A DNA stretch of 25,431 nucleotides. It comes from Chloroflexota bacterium (lineage in GTDB: Bacteria > Chloroflexota > Dehalococcoidia > UBA2979). The stretch spans positions 1 to 25,431 of the forward strand of contig VYDC01000233.1 in NCBI GenBank assembly GCA_009843585.1. Direction: 5' to 3'. The stretch's first letter is position 1. Each line of letters starts with the position of its first letter. The position numbers and the translations under genes were made by a program. Positions 9,814-18,272 of the stretch are shown here, one piece after another. The notes beneath the pieces are model-generated. The model had not been told where the DNA came from. It made no database searches and was given only the letters and a program-made list of their open reading frames with translations.

Positions 9814-10418
9814 CCCCGTCCACCGGCGCGCCGGTCGAGGCGCCGGCCGCCCCGGCCGATCCCGGGGTCGCCCCGCTCCTCCCTGCGGAGCACCCCGCGG
9901 AGGAGCTGGCGCTCACCCCAGTCGAGCACCGGCCCGGCCGGGCGCTCTACAAGACGCTGCTCCCGGGCGTGCTCCAGGTGCCGGCCGACCTGGTCCTGGC
10001 GATGGGGCGCAAGTCGTCGCTGTGGCCGATGACCTTCGGCCTCGCCTGCTGCGCCATCGAGATGATCGCGACCTACATGGCGCACTACGACCTCGACCGC
10101 TTTGGCATCGTCCCCTGGCCCTCGCCGCGGCAGTCGGACGTGATGATCGTCGCCGGCACCGTGACGAAGAAGATGGCGCCGGCCGTGAAGCTCCTGTACG
10201 AGCAGATGCCGAACCCGAAGTGGGTGATCTCGATGGGAGCTTGCGCCACCAACGGCGGTCCCTACACGCGCTATGACCGGGTTCTCCAGGGCGTGGACAA
10301 GATCGTCCCGGTCGACGTCTACGTTCCCGGCTGCCCACCCCGGCCGGAGGCGCTCATCGACGCGCTGGTCTCGCTCCAGGAGAAGATCATGGAGGAGCGG
10401 AAGGCTCTCGGCGCGTGA
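9810..10418 (+). CDS. nuoB: NADH-quinone oxidoreductase subunit B
   Basis: This subunit binds cluster N2, the last iron-sulfur centre before quinone. It has 202 residues. The four ligands are visible: adjacent Cys80-Cys81 in GLACCAIEM, Cys145 in MGACATNGG and Cys175 in VPGCPPRPE. SPRQSDVMIVAGTVT is the other hallmark. The first 45 residues are Pro/Ala-rich and probably disordered, an extension over the shortest homologs. The ATG overlaps the nuoA stop; a GTG two codons upstream (9804) has better Shine-Dalgarno spacing and is an equally plausible start. Confidence 0.96.
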   Translation: MTPSTGAPVEAPAAPADPGVAPLLPAEHPAEELALTPVEHRPGRALYKTLLPGVLQVPADLVLAMGRKSSLWPMTFGLACCAIEMIATYMAHYDLDRFGIVPWPSPRQSDVMIVAGTVTKKMAPAVKLLYEQMPNPKWVISMGACATNGGPYTRYDRVLQGVDKIVPVDVYVPGCPPRPEALIDALVSLQEKIMEERKALGA

Positions 10419-10984
10419 GCCCGGAGGAGGGCGCCCCCGACGCGGCCGCGGACGACGCCGCGCGCGACTACCTCGAGACCACCATCTGGGCGGAGGTCGA
10501 CCGGGCACTCTCCGGCATCACCGCGCGACCCGTGACCGACGAGGAGGAGCGGAGCGTCATCGACCTCGTGGTGCGCGTCCCGCCGCGAGAGGTCGTCACG
10601 GCGCTCCGGGCCCTGCGGGACGCCCAGGGGATGAACTTCGACTATCTGCGCTCCCTCACCGCCGTCGACTACGAGGAGGAGGGGGTCGATGTCGTCTATC
10701 ACCTCTACTCCGTTGAGACGCGGCACAACGTCACGGTGAAGTGTCGCCTCGCCGCCGATCGCTTGGTCGTCGAGAGCGCCACGTCGGTCTGGCGCGCCGC
10801 GAACTGGTACGAGCGTGAGGCCCAGGAGATGTTCGGCGTGCGCTTCGAGGGTCACCCCGACCCGCGCAACCTGCTCCTGCCCGAGGAGATGACGGACGTC
10901 TTCCCGCTGCGGAAGTCCCATCCGCTCGCCGAGATCGAGGTGCTCCAGGGCGAGGGGATCGCCTACGAGGAGGGGGAACTCTAG
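10415..10984 (+). CDS. nuoC: NADH-quinone oxidoreductase subunit C
   Basis: The peripheral-arm 30-kDa-type subunit, 189 residues and separate from nuoD rather than fused. The signature WYEREAQEMFGVRFEGHPDPRNLLLP near residues 130-155 is clear. The N-terminus is acidic and Ala-rich. The GTG start overlaps the nuoB stop as GTGA, so the two are probably translationally coupled. The following gene starts immediately after the stop. Confidence 0.95.
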   Translation: MSPEEGAPDAAADDAARDYLETTIWAEVDRALSGITARPVTDEEERSVIDLVVRVPPREVVTALRALRDAQGMNFDYLRSLTAVDYEEEGVDVVYHLYSVETRHNVTVKCRLAADRLVVESATSVWRAANWYEREAQEMFGVRFEGHPDPRNLLLPEEMTDVFPLRKSHPLAEIEVLQGEGIAYEEGEL

Positions 10985-12112
10985 GTGGTGGCCAACACCC
11001 CCGAGCAGGAGTTCGAGACCCGAGAGCTCCTCATCAACATGGGGCCGCAGCACCCCTCCACCCACGGCGTCTTCCGCATGGTGCTCGGCGTCGACGGCGA
11101 GGTCGTGACCGACGTCGTCCCCTACATCGGCTACATGCACCGGGGCGCCGAGAAGCTCTGCGAGACGATGGACTTTCGCCAAGGCGTTGGCTACATGGAT
11201 CGCACCGAGTACCTGGCGAACTTCAACGCCGAGCTCTCCTACGTGCTCGCCGTGGAGCGCCTGGCCGGGATCGAGGTGCCCGAGCGGGCGCAGTGGATCC
11301 GCATGATCCTCTGCGAGCTGAACCGGCTCTCGAGCCACTTCATGTTCACGGGTGCCTTCGGCACCGACGTCGGCGTCTTCGGCACCGCCTTCGTCTACTC
11401 CTTCCGCGAGCGCGAGGTGATTCTGGATCTCTTCGAGGAGATCACCGGCGACCGGCTGATGTACGCCTACTTCCGGCCGGGCGGGCTCGCCTGGGAGGTT
11501 CCGGAGAACTTCGAGACCCGGGTCCACGAGGTCCTGCTCTCCGCACGGCACGGGATCCGGGAGATGGACTCACTGCTCACCGAGAACGAGATCTTCTTGG
11601 CCCGCACGAAGGGCGTGGGAGCGATCTCCGCCGCCGACGCGGTCGACTGGGGGATGAGCGGCCCGTCGCTGCGCGCCTCGGGCGTGCCGCTCGACCTCCG
11701 GCGCGACGACCCCTATCTCTACTACCCGCAAGTGGACTTCGACGTCATCACCGGCGAGGCCGGCGATGTCTTCGACCGCTACCACGTGCGGCTTCGAGAG
11801 ATGCGTGAGTCGGTGCGCATCATCGAGCAGTGCATGGAGCATCTCAGCGACGGCCCGATCCTCCCCGAGCGGCTCCCGCGCATGCTGCGCACGCCGCCCG
11901 GCGAGATCTACGAGCGCACCGAGGCGCCGCGCGGTGAGTACGGGATCTACCTGGTCTCGCGCGGAGGGAACCGCCCCTACCGGCTCAAGGTCCGCAGCGC
12001 GTGCTTCTCCAATCTGCAGGCGCTGCGCGACATGACCATCGGCCACTACGTCGCCGACGCTGTCGTGATCCTGGGCTCCATCGACATCGTGCTCTGCGAG
12101 GTCGACCGGTGA
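10985..12112 (+). CDS. nuoD: NADH-quinone oxidoreductase subunit D
   Basis: The 49-kDa-type subunit, related to [NiFe]-hydrogenase large subunits, that forms the quinone-binding cavity with NuoB. It has 375 residues. NMGPQHPSTHGVFR at the N-terminus carries the conserved quinone-site His, followed by GYMHRGAEKL and ELNRLSSH. The C-terminal SRGGNRPYRLKVRSACF and DIVLCEVDR are typical; the hydrogenase Cys ligands are absent, as expected for complex I. The first of two tandem GTG codons directly follows the nuoC TAG and is preceded by the AGGGGG-rich end of nuoC; either GTG could be used. Confidence 0.97.
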   Translation: MVANTPEQEFETRELLINMGPQHPSTHGVFRMVLGVDGEVVTDVVPYIGYMHRGAEKLCETMDFRQGVGYMDRTEYLANFNAELSYVLAVERLAGIEVPERAQWIRMILCELNRLSSHFMFTGAFGTDVGVFGTAFVYSFREREVILDLFEEITGDRLMYAYFRPGGLAWEVPENFETRVHEVLLSARHGIREMDSLLTENEIFLARTKGVGAISAADAVDWGMSGPSLRASGVPLDLRRDDPYLYYPQVDFDVITGEAGDVFDRYHVRLREMRESVRIIEQCMEHLSDGPILPERLPRMLRTPPGEIYERTEAPRGEYGIYLVSRGGNRPYRLKVRSACFSNLQALRDMTIGHYVADAVVILGSIDIVLCEVDR

Positions 12113-13281
12113 ACGGCGACATCTTCGGCCTCGAGATCAACATCTGGCTCGACGCCCTGGTCCGGCTCGGCCTCGCGGTCGCGCTGATGACCGTCGTCGT
12201 GATGGCGCTCATCTACCTGGAGCGCAAGGTCATCGCGCGTTTCCAGCAGCGCCTGGGCCCGACGCGCACCGGTCCCGCCGGCATCCTGCAGTCGCCCGCC
12301 GACGCGCTCAAGCTGCTCGGCAAGGAGGATCTCCGCCCGAAGAACGCCGACCCTTGGGTCTTCGAGCTCGCGCCCTACTTCGTCTTCATCCCGATCTTCC
12401 TGGTCTTCGTGGCGATCCCCTTCGCCTTCGACTGGCAGATCCGCGTGCTCGAGCTGGGGCTGCTCTACGTCCTCGCCGTCTCCTCCATCAACATCGTCGG
12501 CTGGGTGATGGCGGGCTGGGGCTCGGACAACCGCTACGCGATGCTGGGCGCGCTCCGCGCGGCGGCCCAGGGGATCTCCTACGAACTCCCGCTCGTCTTG
12601 GCGCTGGTCGCCGTCGCGATGGTGGTGAGCCTCCCGGGCGACGTCAGGGGCTCGCTCAACCTGGTCGAGATCGTCGCCGAGCAGGGGCACATCCCCTACA
12701 TCGTCTGGCAACCGCTCGCCTTCGCGATCTTCTACATCGCGATGCTGGCCGAGCTGAACCGCACTCCCTTCGACATCCCGGTCGGCGAGTCGGAGGTGGT
12801 CGGCGGCCCCTTCGTCGAGTACTCGGGGATCCGGTGGTCGATGTTCTTCCTGGGCGAGTACACGGCGCTGCTGCTGCTCTCGCTGCGCGGGGCCGCCGTC
12901 TTCCTCGGGGGCTGGGCCTGGCCGCTCGGCGAGGAGGTCGCCGATCAGAACGCCGCTCTCGGCCTTCTCTATCAGTTCACCCTGACCGCGGCGAAGGCGG
13001 GCGTCCTGATCTTCACGATCTTCTGGGTGCGGGCGACGATGCCGCGGCTGCGCGTCGACCAGCTGATGGCCTTCTCGTGGAAGGTGCTGCTGCCGCTGAC
13101 CTTCGCTCAGATCGCAGCCAACGGCCTGGTGCTGGTCTACGGCTGGCCCGACGTGGTCCTTCTGGCCGCGAGCGGCGGCGGTCTCGTGCTGCTGGCCGTG
13201 ATCATCGACCGGGCGGTGCGGCGGCCGACGCCGCGCCCCGGGCTGCCCTCCGGCGGGCTGGAAGGCGAGGCGGTGAGATGA
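12109..13281 (+). CDS. nuoH: NADH-quinone oxidoreductase subunit H
   Basis: The membrane subunit that forms the quinone tunnel and the heel of the membrane arm; about 390 residues and eight or nine hydrophobic helices. YLERKVIARFQQRLGPTRTGP, then ADALKLLGKED, and AELNRTPFDIPVGESEVVGG with its acidic loop residues are all conserved. The GTG start overlaps the nuoD stop as GTGA; the longer upstream open frame is only a shadow inside nuoD. The C-terminus has an extra charged tail of about 20 residues. Its stop overlaps the nuoI start. Confidence 0.97.
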   Translation: MNGDIFGLEINIWLDALVRLGLAVALMTVVVMALIYLERKVIARFQQRLGPTRTGPAGILQSPADALKLLGKEDLRPKNADPWVFELAPYFVFIPIFLVFVAIPFAFDWQIRVLELGLLYVLAVSSINIVGWVMAGWGSDNRYAMLGALRAAAQGISYELPLVLALVAVAMVVSLPGDVRGSLNLVEIVAEQGHIPYIVWQPLAFAIFYIAMLAELNRTPFDIPVGESEVVGGPFVEYSGIRWSMFFLGEYTALLLLSLRGAAVFLGGWAWPLGEEVADQNAALGLLYQFTLTAAKAGVLIFTIFWVRATMPRLRVDQLMAFSWKVLLPLTFAQIAANGLVLVYGWPDVVLLAASGGGLVLLAVIIDRAVRRPTPRPGLPSGGLEGEAVR

Positions 13282-13748
13282 GGGGAATCGTCAGGTCGAT
13301 GGCGACCACGCTCGGTGCGTTCGTGCGCGGCCCGGTCACGCGCGAGTACCCTGAGGGGCACCGGCCGATCCCGGAGCGCGATCGCGCCTTCCCGCTCCTG
13401 CTCTGGGACTTCGAGATCGACGAGCCCTACTGCACCGGCTGCCACGCCTGCGAGCGCGCCTGCCCGGTCGAGTGCATGACGGTGCTGATGAAGGACAACC
13501 CCGCCCACACCTCGCTCGGCGGGAACTCGAGCCGTCGCAAGATCATCGACAAGTTCTGGATCGACTACGCCCGCTGCATGCGCTGCAACATCTGTGTCGA
13601 GGTCTGCAACTTTGACGCCATCGCGATGAACAACACATGGTCCGGGCACGAGACCTCGGTCTACGACCGGGCCGACCTCGTGATGGACCTGCCGCAGCTC
13701 CTCGCGCAGCACAAGGCGGGCGCCATCGACGAGTGGGTCGCCCCGTGA
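13278..13748 (+). CDS. nuoI: NADH-quinone oxidoreductase subunit I
   Basis: The ferredoxin-like subunit holding clusters N6a and N6b, which feeds electrons to N2 in NuoB. It has 156 residues. Two 4Fe-4S motifs are complete: Cys52, 55, 58, 62 (CTGCHACERACP) and Cys100, 103, 106, 110 (CMRCNICVEVC). The second cluster ends CN rather than the usual CP. The ATG overlaps the nuoH stop as ATGA. Because nuoE, F and G are missing, this subunit may be the entry point for electrons from an external donor such as ferredoxin; that is inference from the gene set. Confidence 0.96.
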   Translation: MRGIVRSMATTLGAFVRGPVTREYPEGHRPIPERDRAFPLLLWDFEIDEPYCTGCHACERACPVECMTVLMKDNPAHTSLGGNSSRRKIIDKFWIDYARCMRCNICVEVCNFDAIAMNNTWSGHETSVYDRADLVMDLPQLLAQHKAGAIDEWVAP

Positions 13749-13806
13749 GGGAGGCTGTGAGCGGGCGCGCGGTCCTCGCCGCGTCGCTCCGGGCGGGAGC
13801 CGGGGC

Positions 13807-14448
13807 GTGCTGAGGCGACTTCCGCTCCCCTCTCAGTTCGACCGCATCATCATCACCGGCGGGCTGGTGGCGGGAGTCGCGCTCGCTCCGCTGCTGCTCG
13901 TGCTGCTGGTACTGCTCGCCGTCGACGAGATCACGGCGCCCGAGTTCGTCTTCTGGCTGGTCGCCGCGATCGTGGTGGGGGGCGCGCTCGGGACCGTGCT
14001 CCTCCCGAACATCGTCTACGCGGCGCTCTCGCTCGTCGCGACGCTGCTCGGCGTGGCCGGCGTCTACCTCCTGCTCGGCTCGGAGTTCCTCGCGCTCGCT
14101 CAGGTGCTGATCTACGGCGGTGGCGTCGTCATCCTGCTGCTTTTCGGGCTCATGCTGACCAATGCGACCGACGACCCCGTCGTGACCGACGGCTCGCAGA
14201 AGCCCTTCGCGGCGATGGTCGGGCTCCTGCTCGCCGGCGTGATCATCGCCGCCGCCTACGACGCCACCTGGGGCGGGAGCGAGCTGGCGGCCACGAGCCT
14301 CCGCGCCTTCGGCGAGCGGCTCTTCGGCGACTTCATGGTCCCCTTCATCATCATCGCGGTCCTGCTCGACATCGCGCTCACCGGTGCCTACGTCAACGCG
14401 CGCCGCGAGCGCGCCCCCGCCGGGGATGACCAGGAGGCGTCCTCGTGA
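13807..14448 (+). CDS. nuoJ: NADH-quinone oxidoreductase subunit J
   Basis: A membrane subunit of complex I of 213 residues with five or six hydrophobic segments. The family core runs from EFVFWLVAAIVVGGALG through SEFLALAQVLIYGGGVVILLLFGLML, which includes the pi-bulge helix region of NuoJ. About 45 residues precede the core and include an extra hydrophobic helix, so the protein has an N-terminal extension compared with short NuoJ proteins. The GTG has GGGAG about 7 bases upstream. A 58-base gap separates it from nuoI, the first real gap in the operon; nothing recognisable lies in it. Its end overlaps nuoK as GTGA. Confidence 0.92.
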   Translation: MLRRLPLPSQFDRIIITGGLVAGVALAPLLLVLLVLLAVDEITAPEFVFWLVAAIVVGGALGTVLLPNIVYAALSLVATLLGVAGVYLLLGSEFLALAQVLIYGGGVVILLLFGLMLTNATDDPVVTDGSQKPFAAMVGLLLAGVIIAAAYDATWGGSELAATSLRAFGERLFGDFMVPFIIIAVLLDIALTGAYVNARRERAPAGDDQEASS

Positions 14449-14753
14449 TCCCGCTGGAGAACTTCCTCCTGCTCTCGGCGGCGCTCTTCGCGATCGGCTT
14501 CTACGGCGTGCTCGCGCGCCGCAGCGCGATCCTGATTCTGATGTCCGTCGAGCTGATGCTCGCCGCCGTCTCCATCAACCTGGTCGCGTTTGCGGCCTAC
14601 CTGGATCCCGAAGGCCTCACCGGGATGATCTTCGCGATCTTCGTGATCACCATCGCCGCGGCCGAGGTCGGGCTCGCGCTCGGCATCGTGCTCCGCCTCT
14701 ACCGTGAGCGCCAAACGGCGAACGTGGACGCGGCCGACGAGTTGAAGTGGTAG
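14445..14753 (+). CDS. nuoK: NADH-quinone oxidoreductase subunit K
   Basis: A three-helix membrane subunit homologous to MrpC antiporter subunits; 102 residues, standard size. FAIGFYGVLARRSAILILMSVELMLAAVSINLVAF carries the conserved Glu of helix 2, and FVITIAAAEVGLALGIVL the second conserved Glu of helix 3. Both are needed for proton transfer in characterised enzymes. The GTG start overlaps the nuoJ stop. A 73-base gap containing the nuoL ribosome site follows. Confidence 0.96.
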   Translation: MIPLENFLLLSAALFAIGFYGVLARRSAILILMSVELMLAAVSINLVAFAAYLDPEGLTGMIFAIFVITIAAAEVGLALGIVLRLYRERQTANVDAADELKW

Positions 14754-14826
14754 CGCCCGCGCGCTAGGGGCGGCGCCGTCGGGGCCGGGGCGACCCGGCC
14801 GCAGGGCGGACGGAAGGAGAGCGCAC

Positions 14827-16731
14827 GTGGGGATGGAGCAGGCCTGGCTGCTTCCGGCCATCCCGGTCGCGCTCTTTGTCGTGGTCGCGCTCTTCGGTCG
14901 CTTCCTCCCGCGCGAGGGTGATTGGCTCGTCATCGCCGGCATGGCCGCCACGGTCGTCCTCGGTCTCCTGGTGATCCTCGACTTCCAGGGGTACTTCGAG
15001 GGGAGCGCCTTCGCGCCGGCCGGCGAGAACCACTACGCCTTCGAGTGGGCAGCGATCGCCGACGTGCTCGCCATCGACTTCTCGACCTACGTCGATTCCA
15101 TCACCGTCGTGATGATCGCGGTCGTCACTGTCGTCGCGCTGATGGTGATGGTCTATTCCGTGGGCTATATGCACGGCGAGGCGCGCTACGGCTGGTACTT
15201 CGCGCTCCTCTCCTTCTTCACCGCCGCGATGCTGCTCCTCGTCGTCTCCGGCAACCTGCTCCAGCTCTACCTGGCCTGGGAGGCCGTCGGCCTCGCCTCC
15301 TACCTCCTGATTGGCTTCTACTGGGAGCGCCAGAGCGCCGCCGAGGCGGCGAAGAAGGCCTTCATCACCACGCGCGTCGGCGACGTGGGGCTGCTCATCG
15401 GCATCATCCTGCTCTGGCGGGCCTCCGGGACCTTCGAGATCCAGGAGATCATCGCGCTCGCGCAGTCCGGAGGCTTCGACGAGACCTATCTGACGGTGGC
15501 GATGCTCTTCCTCTTCGCCGGCGCCGCCGGCAAGAGCGCGCAGTTCCCGCTCCACGTCTGGCTCCCGGATGCGATGGAGGGCCCGACCCCGGTCTCCGCG
15601 CTGATCCACGCCGCGACGATGGTGGTCGCCGGCGTCTACCTGGTCGCGCGCATGCTCCCGGTCTTCGACACGGTGCTGGTGGCGCGCGACGTCGTGCTCT
15701 ACGTCGGCCTGCTCACGGCGCTGATGGCGGCGACGATGGGGCTGGTGGCGAGCGATATCAAGCGCGTTCTCGCCTACTCCACCGTCTCGCAGCTCGGCTT
15801 CATGTTCGTCGCCCTCGGGGCGGGCTCGGTGACGGCGGCGATGTTCCACCTCTTCACGCACGCCTTCTTCAAGTCGCTGCTCTTCCTGGGCTCGGGCTCC
15901 GTCATCCACGCCACCGGGCGCCAGCATGTCGAGCAGCTCGGCGGCCTCTGGTCGAAGATGCCGGTGACCGGCTGGACCTTCCTCGTGGGCGGGCTCGCCC
16001 TCGCCGGCCTCGCCCCGCTCGCGGGCTTCTGGTCAAAGGACGAGATCCTCTACGCCGCGCTCTCCGAGGGTGGGGCCTTCGTCTACGTGACGCTCGCGGC
16101 GACGGCGGCGCTGACCGCGCTCTACACGACGCGACTCGTGCTGCTCACCTTCTTCGGGGCGCCCCGCGACTCATCGGCGCACGCGCACGCGCACGAGTCG
16201 CCGCGGATCATGACTCTCCCGCTCCTCGTGCTGGCGACGCTCTCGGTGGTGGCAGGCGTGGTCGCCTTCGACGGTGTCGGGGAGCTTCTCGGCTTCGCGG
16301 GCGGTATCGGCTACCTGGTCTTCACCGAGAAGGCCCACGCCTTCGAGTTCCATCCCGACATCGCCGGGGCGGCAACCGCCGCCTCGCTCCTCGCCGTCGC
16401 GGCCGGCCTCGTCTACTGGCGGGGAGCGGCTGAGCGCGCGGCGCGTGCGCAAGCCTGGGCCCCGGAGCTCCACCGCATGCTGGTGGAGCGCTACTACATG
16501 GACCACCTCTACCAGGCGGCCGTCGACCGGATCGTGCTCGGCCTGGCCGGCATCGTGGCCTGGGTCGACGATCACATCGTCAACCGCACCGGCGTCGACG
16601 GCGGCGCCCAGGGCATCGGCTACGCCGGCCTCCGCCTGAAGTTCCTGCAGACCGGCCGCATCCCGAACTACGCCCTCGCCATGGCGCTCGGGATCGTCAC
16701 CCTGGCGTTGGTCGCGTTCGGGGCGAGCTAG
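14827..16731 (+). CDS. nuoL: NADH-quinone oxidoreductase subunit L
   Basis: The distal antiporter-like proton-pumping subunit with the long lateral helix; 634 residues. LAWEAVGLASYLLIGFYW contains the conserved Glu of helix 5, GKSAQFPLHVWLPDAMEGPTPVSALIHAATMV the conserved Lys/His region, and FFKSLLFLGSGSVIH a further conserved segment. A His-rich AHAHAHE loop lies near residue 455. The GTG at 14827 has AAGGAG about 8 bases upstream; the ATG two codons later is too far from it for good spacing. A 50-base gap precedes nuoM. Confidence 0.97.
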   Translation: MGMEQAWLLPAIPVALFVVVALFGRFLPREGDWLVIAGMAATVVLGLLVILDFQGYFEGSAFAPAGENHYAFEWAAIADVLAIDFSTYVDSITVVMIAVVTVVALMVMVYSVGYMHGEARYGWYFALLSFFTAAMLLLVVSGNLLQLYLAWEAVGLASYLLIGFYWERQSAAEAAKKAFITTRVGDVGLLIGIILLWRASGTFEIQEIIALAQSGGFDETYLTVAMLFLFAGAAGKSAQFPLHVWLPDAMEGPTPVSALIHAATMVVAGVYLVARMLPVFDTVLVARDVVLYVGLLTALMAATMGLVASDIKRVLAYSTVSQLGFMFVALGAGSVTAAMFHLFTHAFFKSLLFLGSGSVIHATGRQHVEQLGGLWSKMPVTGWTFLVGGLALAGLAPLAGFWSKDEILYAALSEGGAFVYVTLAATAALTALYTTRLVLLTFFGAPRDSSAHAHAHESPRIMTLPLLVLATLSVVAGVVAFDGVGELLGFAGGIGYLVFTEKAHAFEFHPDIAGAATAASLLAVAAGLVYWRGAAERAARAQAWAPELHRMLVERYYMDHLYQAAVDRIVLGLAGIVAWVDDHIVNRTGVDGGAQGIGYAGLRLKFLQTGRIPNYALAMALGIVTLALVAFGAS

Positions 16732-16781
16732 CGCGCCCCCGGGGCGCGGGAGAGGACACGGTCAGCGAGGCGTGAGGCGCA

Positions 16782-18272
16782 ATGACTGAGAACGACGGCC
16801 TGCTCCTGCTCGCGCTCCTGCTGCTGCCGCTCGGGAGTGCGCTCCTGCTCATGCTGGTGCCCTCGCGCGAGCGTTCGGCGATCATCGCCCTGACCGCCGC
16901 CTCGAGCCTGGCGATGTTCGCGGTCTCCGTCTACGTCTTCCTCTCCTACGACTACGGGAGCTCCGAGCAGTTCCAGGGCGTGCGCGCGTGGACCTGGATG
17001 GAGAACGTCGGAATCCTCGGCGAGAAGGGGATCCAGCTCAAGGTCGGCATCGACGGCATCGCCGCGGCGATGGTGCTGCTCACCGGCATCATCACCATGG
17101 CCGGCACATGGGTCTCGTGGAAGATCACCCACCGCACCAAGGACTTCTTCATCCTCCTCTACATCCTGGCGGCGGGGGTCTTCGGCACCTTCGTGATGCT
17201 CGATCTCTTCTTCTGGTTCCTCCTCTACGAGACCGCCGTGCTGCCGATGTACCTGCTCATCGCCGTCTGGGGCTCCACCCGCAAGGAGTACGGCGCGATG
17301 AAGCTGATGATGATGCTGGTCGCGGCCTCGATCCTCATCTTCGCGGGCATCTTCGCGATCTACACCGAGGCCGGGCTCGGTACATTCGACCTCGAGGCGC
17401 TCTTCTCCGCCGACTACCCGGTCTCCTTCCAGAAGCTCTTCTTCCCGGTGATCGCCATCGGCTGCGGCACCCTCGGCGGGCTCTTCCCGCTGCACTCCTG
17501 GTCCCCCGACGGGCACGCGGCGGCGCCAACCGCCGTCTCGATGCTCCACGCGGGCGTGCTGATGAAGCTCGGCGCCTTCGGCATCATCCGGCTCGGCTTC
17601 CAGGTCCTTCCCGAGGGCGCCGAGTTCTGGGCGCCGGGCCTGCTGACGCTCGGCATCGTGGCGGCGCTCTACGGCGCCGTCTCGGCGCTCCGCCAGACCG
17701 ATCTCAAGCTCATGACCGGCTTCTCCTCCGTCTCGCACATGGGCTACGTCTTCGTCGGGCTGGGCACCTTCAACGCCATAGGCATCACCGGCTCGGTGCT
17801 GCAGATGTTCGCGCACGGGGTGATGACGGCCCTCTTCTTCCTCCTCATCGGCGCGATGTACGACCAGTCCCACGACCGCGAGATCCCGCACTTCTCCGGG
17901 ATGGCGAAGCAGATGCCGGTGTGGGCGGCCTTCTTCGTCATCGCGGGCCTCGCCTCGCTCGGGCTGCCCGGCCTCTCCGGCTTCGTCGCCGAGCTTCACA
18001 TCTTCATCGGCGCCTTCCGCGCCTACCCGCTCGTCGGCGGGCTCGCCGTGCTCACCGCCGCCATCACCGCGACCTACCTGCTCCGGATGTTCGCGCAGTC
18101 CTTCTTCGGCGAGATGCACCCGGCGTGGAGCGGGATGCGTGAGATGACCTGGCCCGAGCGCGCCGGTTCGGCGGTGCTCGCCGGCTCGATCCTCTGGCTC
18201 GGGCTCTGGCCCTCGCCCTGGATCGACCGCATCGCGGCCACCGTCGAGGGCCTGCAGGGAGTCGCGCTGTGA
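16782..18272 (+). CDS. nuoM: NADH-quinone oxidoreductase subunit M
   Basis: The second antiporter-like proton-pumping subunit, 496 residues and about 14 hydrophobic helices. FLLYETAVLPMYLLIAVWG has the conserved Glu of helix 5. GGLFPLHSWSPDGHAAAPTAVSMLHAGVLMKLGAFGIIR is the central proton-channel block, reading SPDGHA where many homologs read LPDAHV/A. Further downstream, SVSHMGYVFVGL and HGVMTALFFLLIG are typical. The ATG at 16782 has only a weak GAGG-type ribosome site. The stop overlaps the nuoN start. Confidence 0.97.
   Translation: MTENDGLLLLALLLLPLGSALLLMLVPSRERSAIIALTAASSLAMFAVSVYVFLSYDYGSSEQFQGVRAWTWMENVGILGEKGIQLKVGIDGIAAAMVLLTGIITMAGTWVSWKITHRTKDFFILLYILAAGVFGTFVMLDLFFWFLLYETAVLPMYLLIAVWGSTRKEYGAMKLMMMLVAASILIFAGIFAIYTEAGLGTFDLEALFSADYPVSFQKLFFPVIAIGCGTLGGLFPLHSWSPDGHAAAPTAVSMLHAGVLMKLGAFGIIRLGFQVLPEGAEFWAPGLLTLGIVAALYGAVSALRQTDLKLMTGFSSVSHMGYVFVGLGTFNAIGITGSVLQMFAHGVMTALFFLLIGAMYDQSHDREIPHFSGMAKQMPVWAAFFVIAGLASLGLPGLSGFVAELHIFIGAFRAYPLVGGLAVLTAAITATYLLRMFAQSFFGEMHPAWSGMREMTWPERAGSAVLAGSILWLGLWPSPWIDRIAATVEGLQGVAL

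Noticed and set aside
14764..15927. Long minus-strand frame of 387 codons opposite nuoL
   Set aside because: It is a highly charged Glu/Arg/His/Asp-rich shadow of nuoL with no family motif; nuoL itself is certain.
16728..18119. Minus-strand frame of 463 codons opposite nuoM
   Set aside because: Same shadow composition; nuoM is unambiguous on the plus strand.
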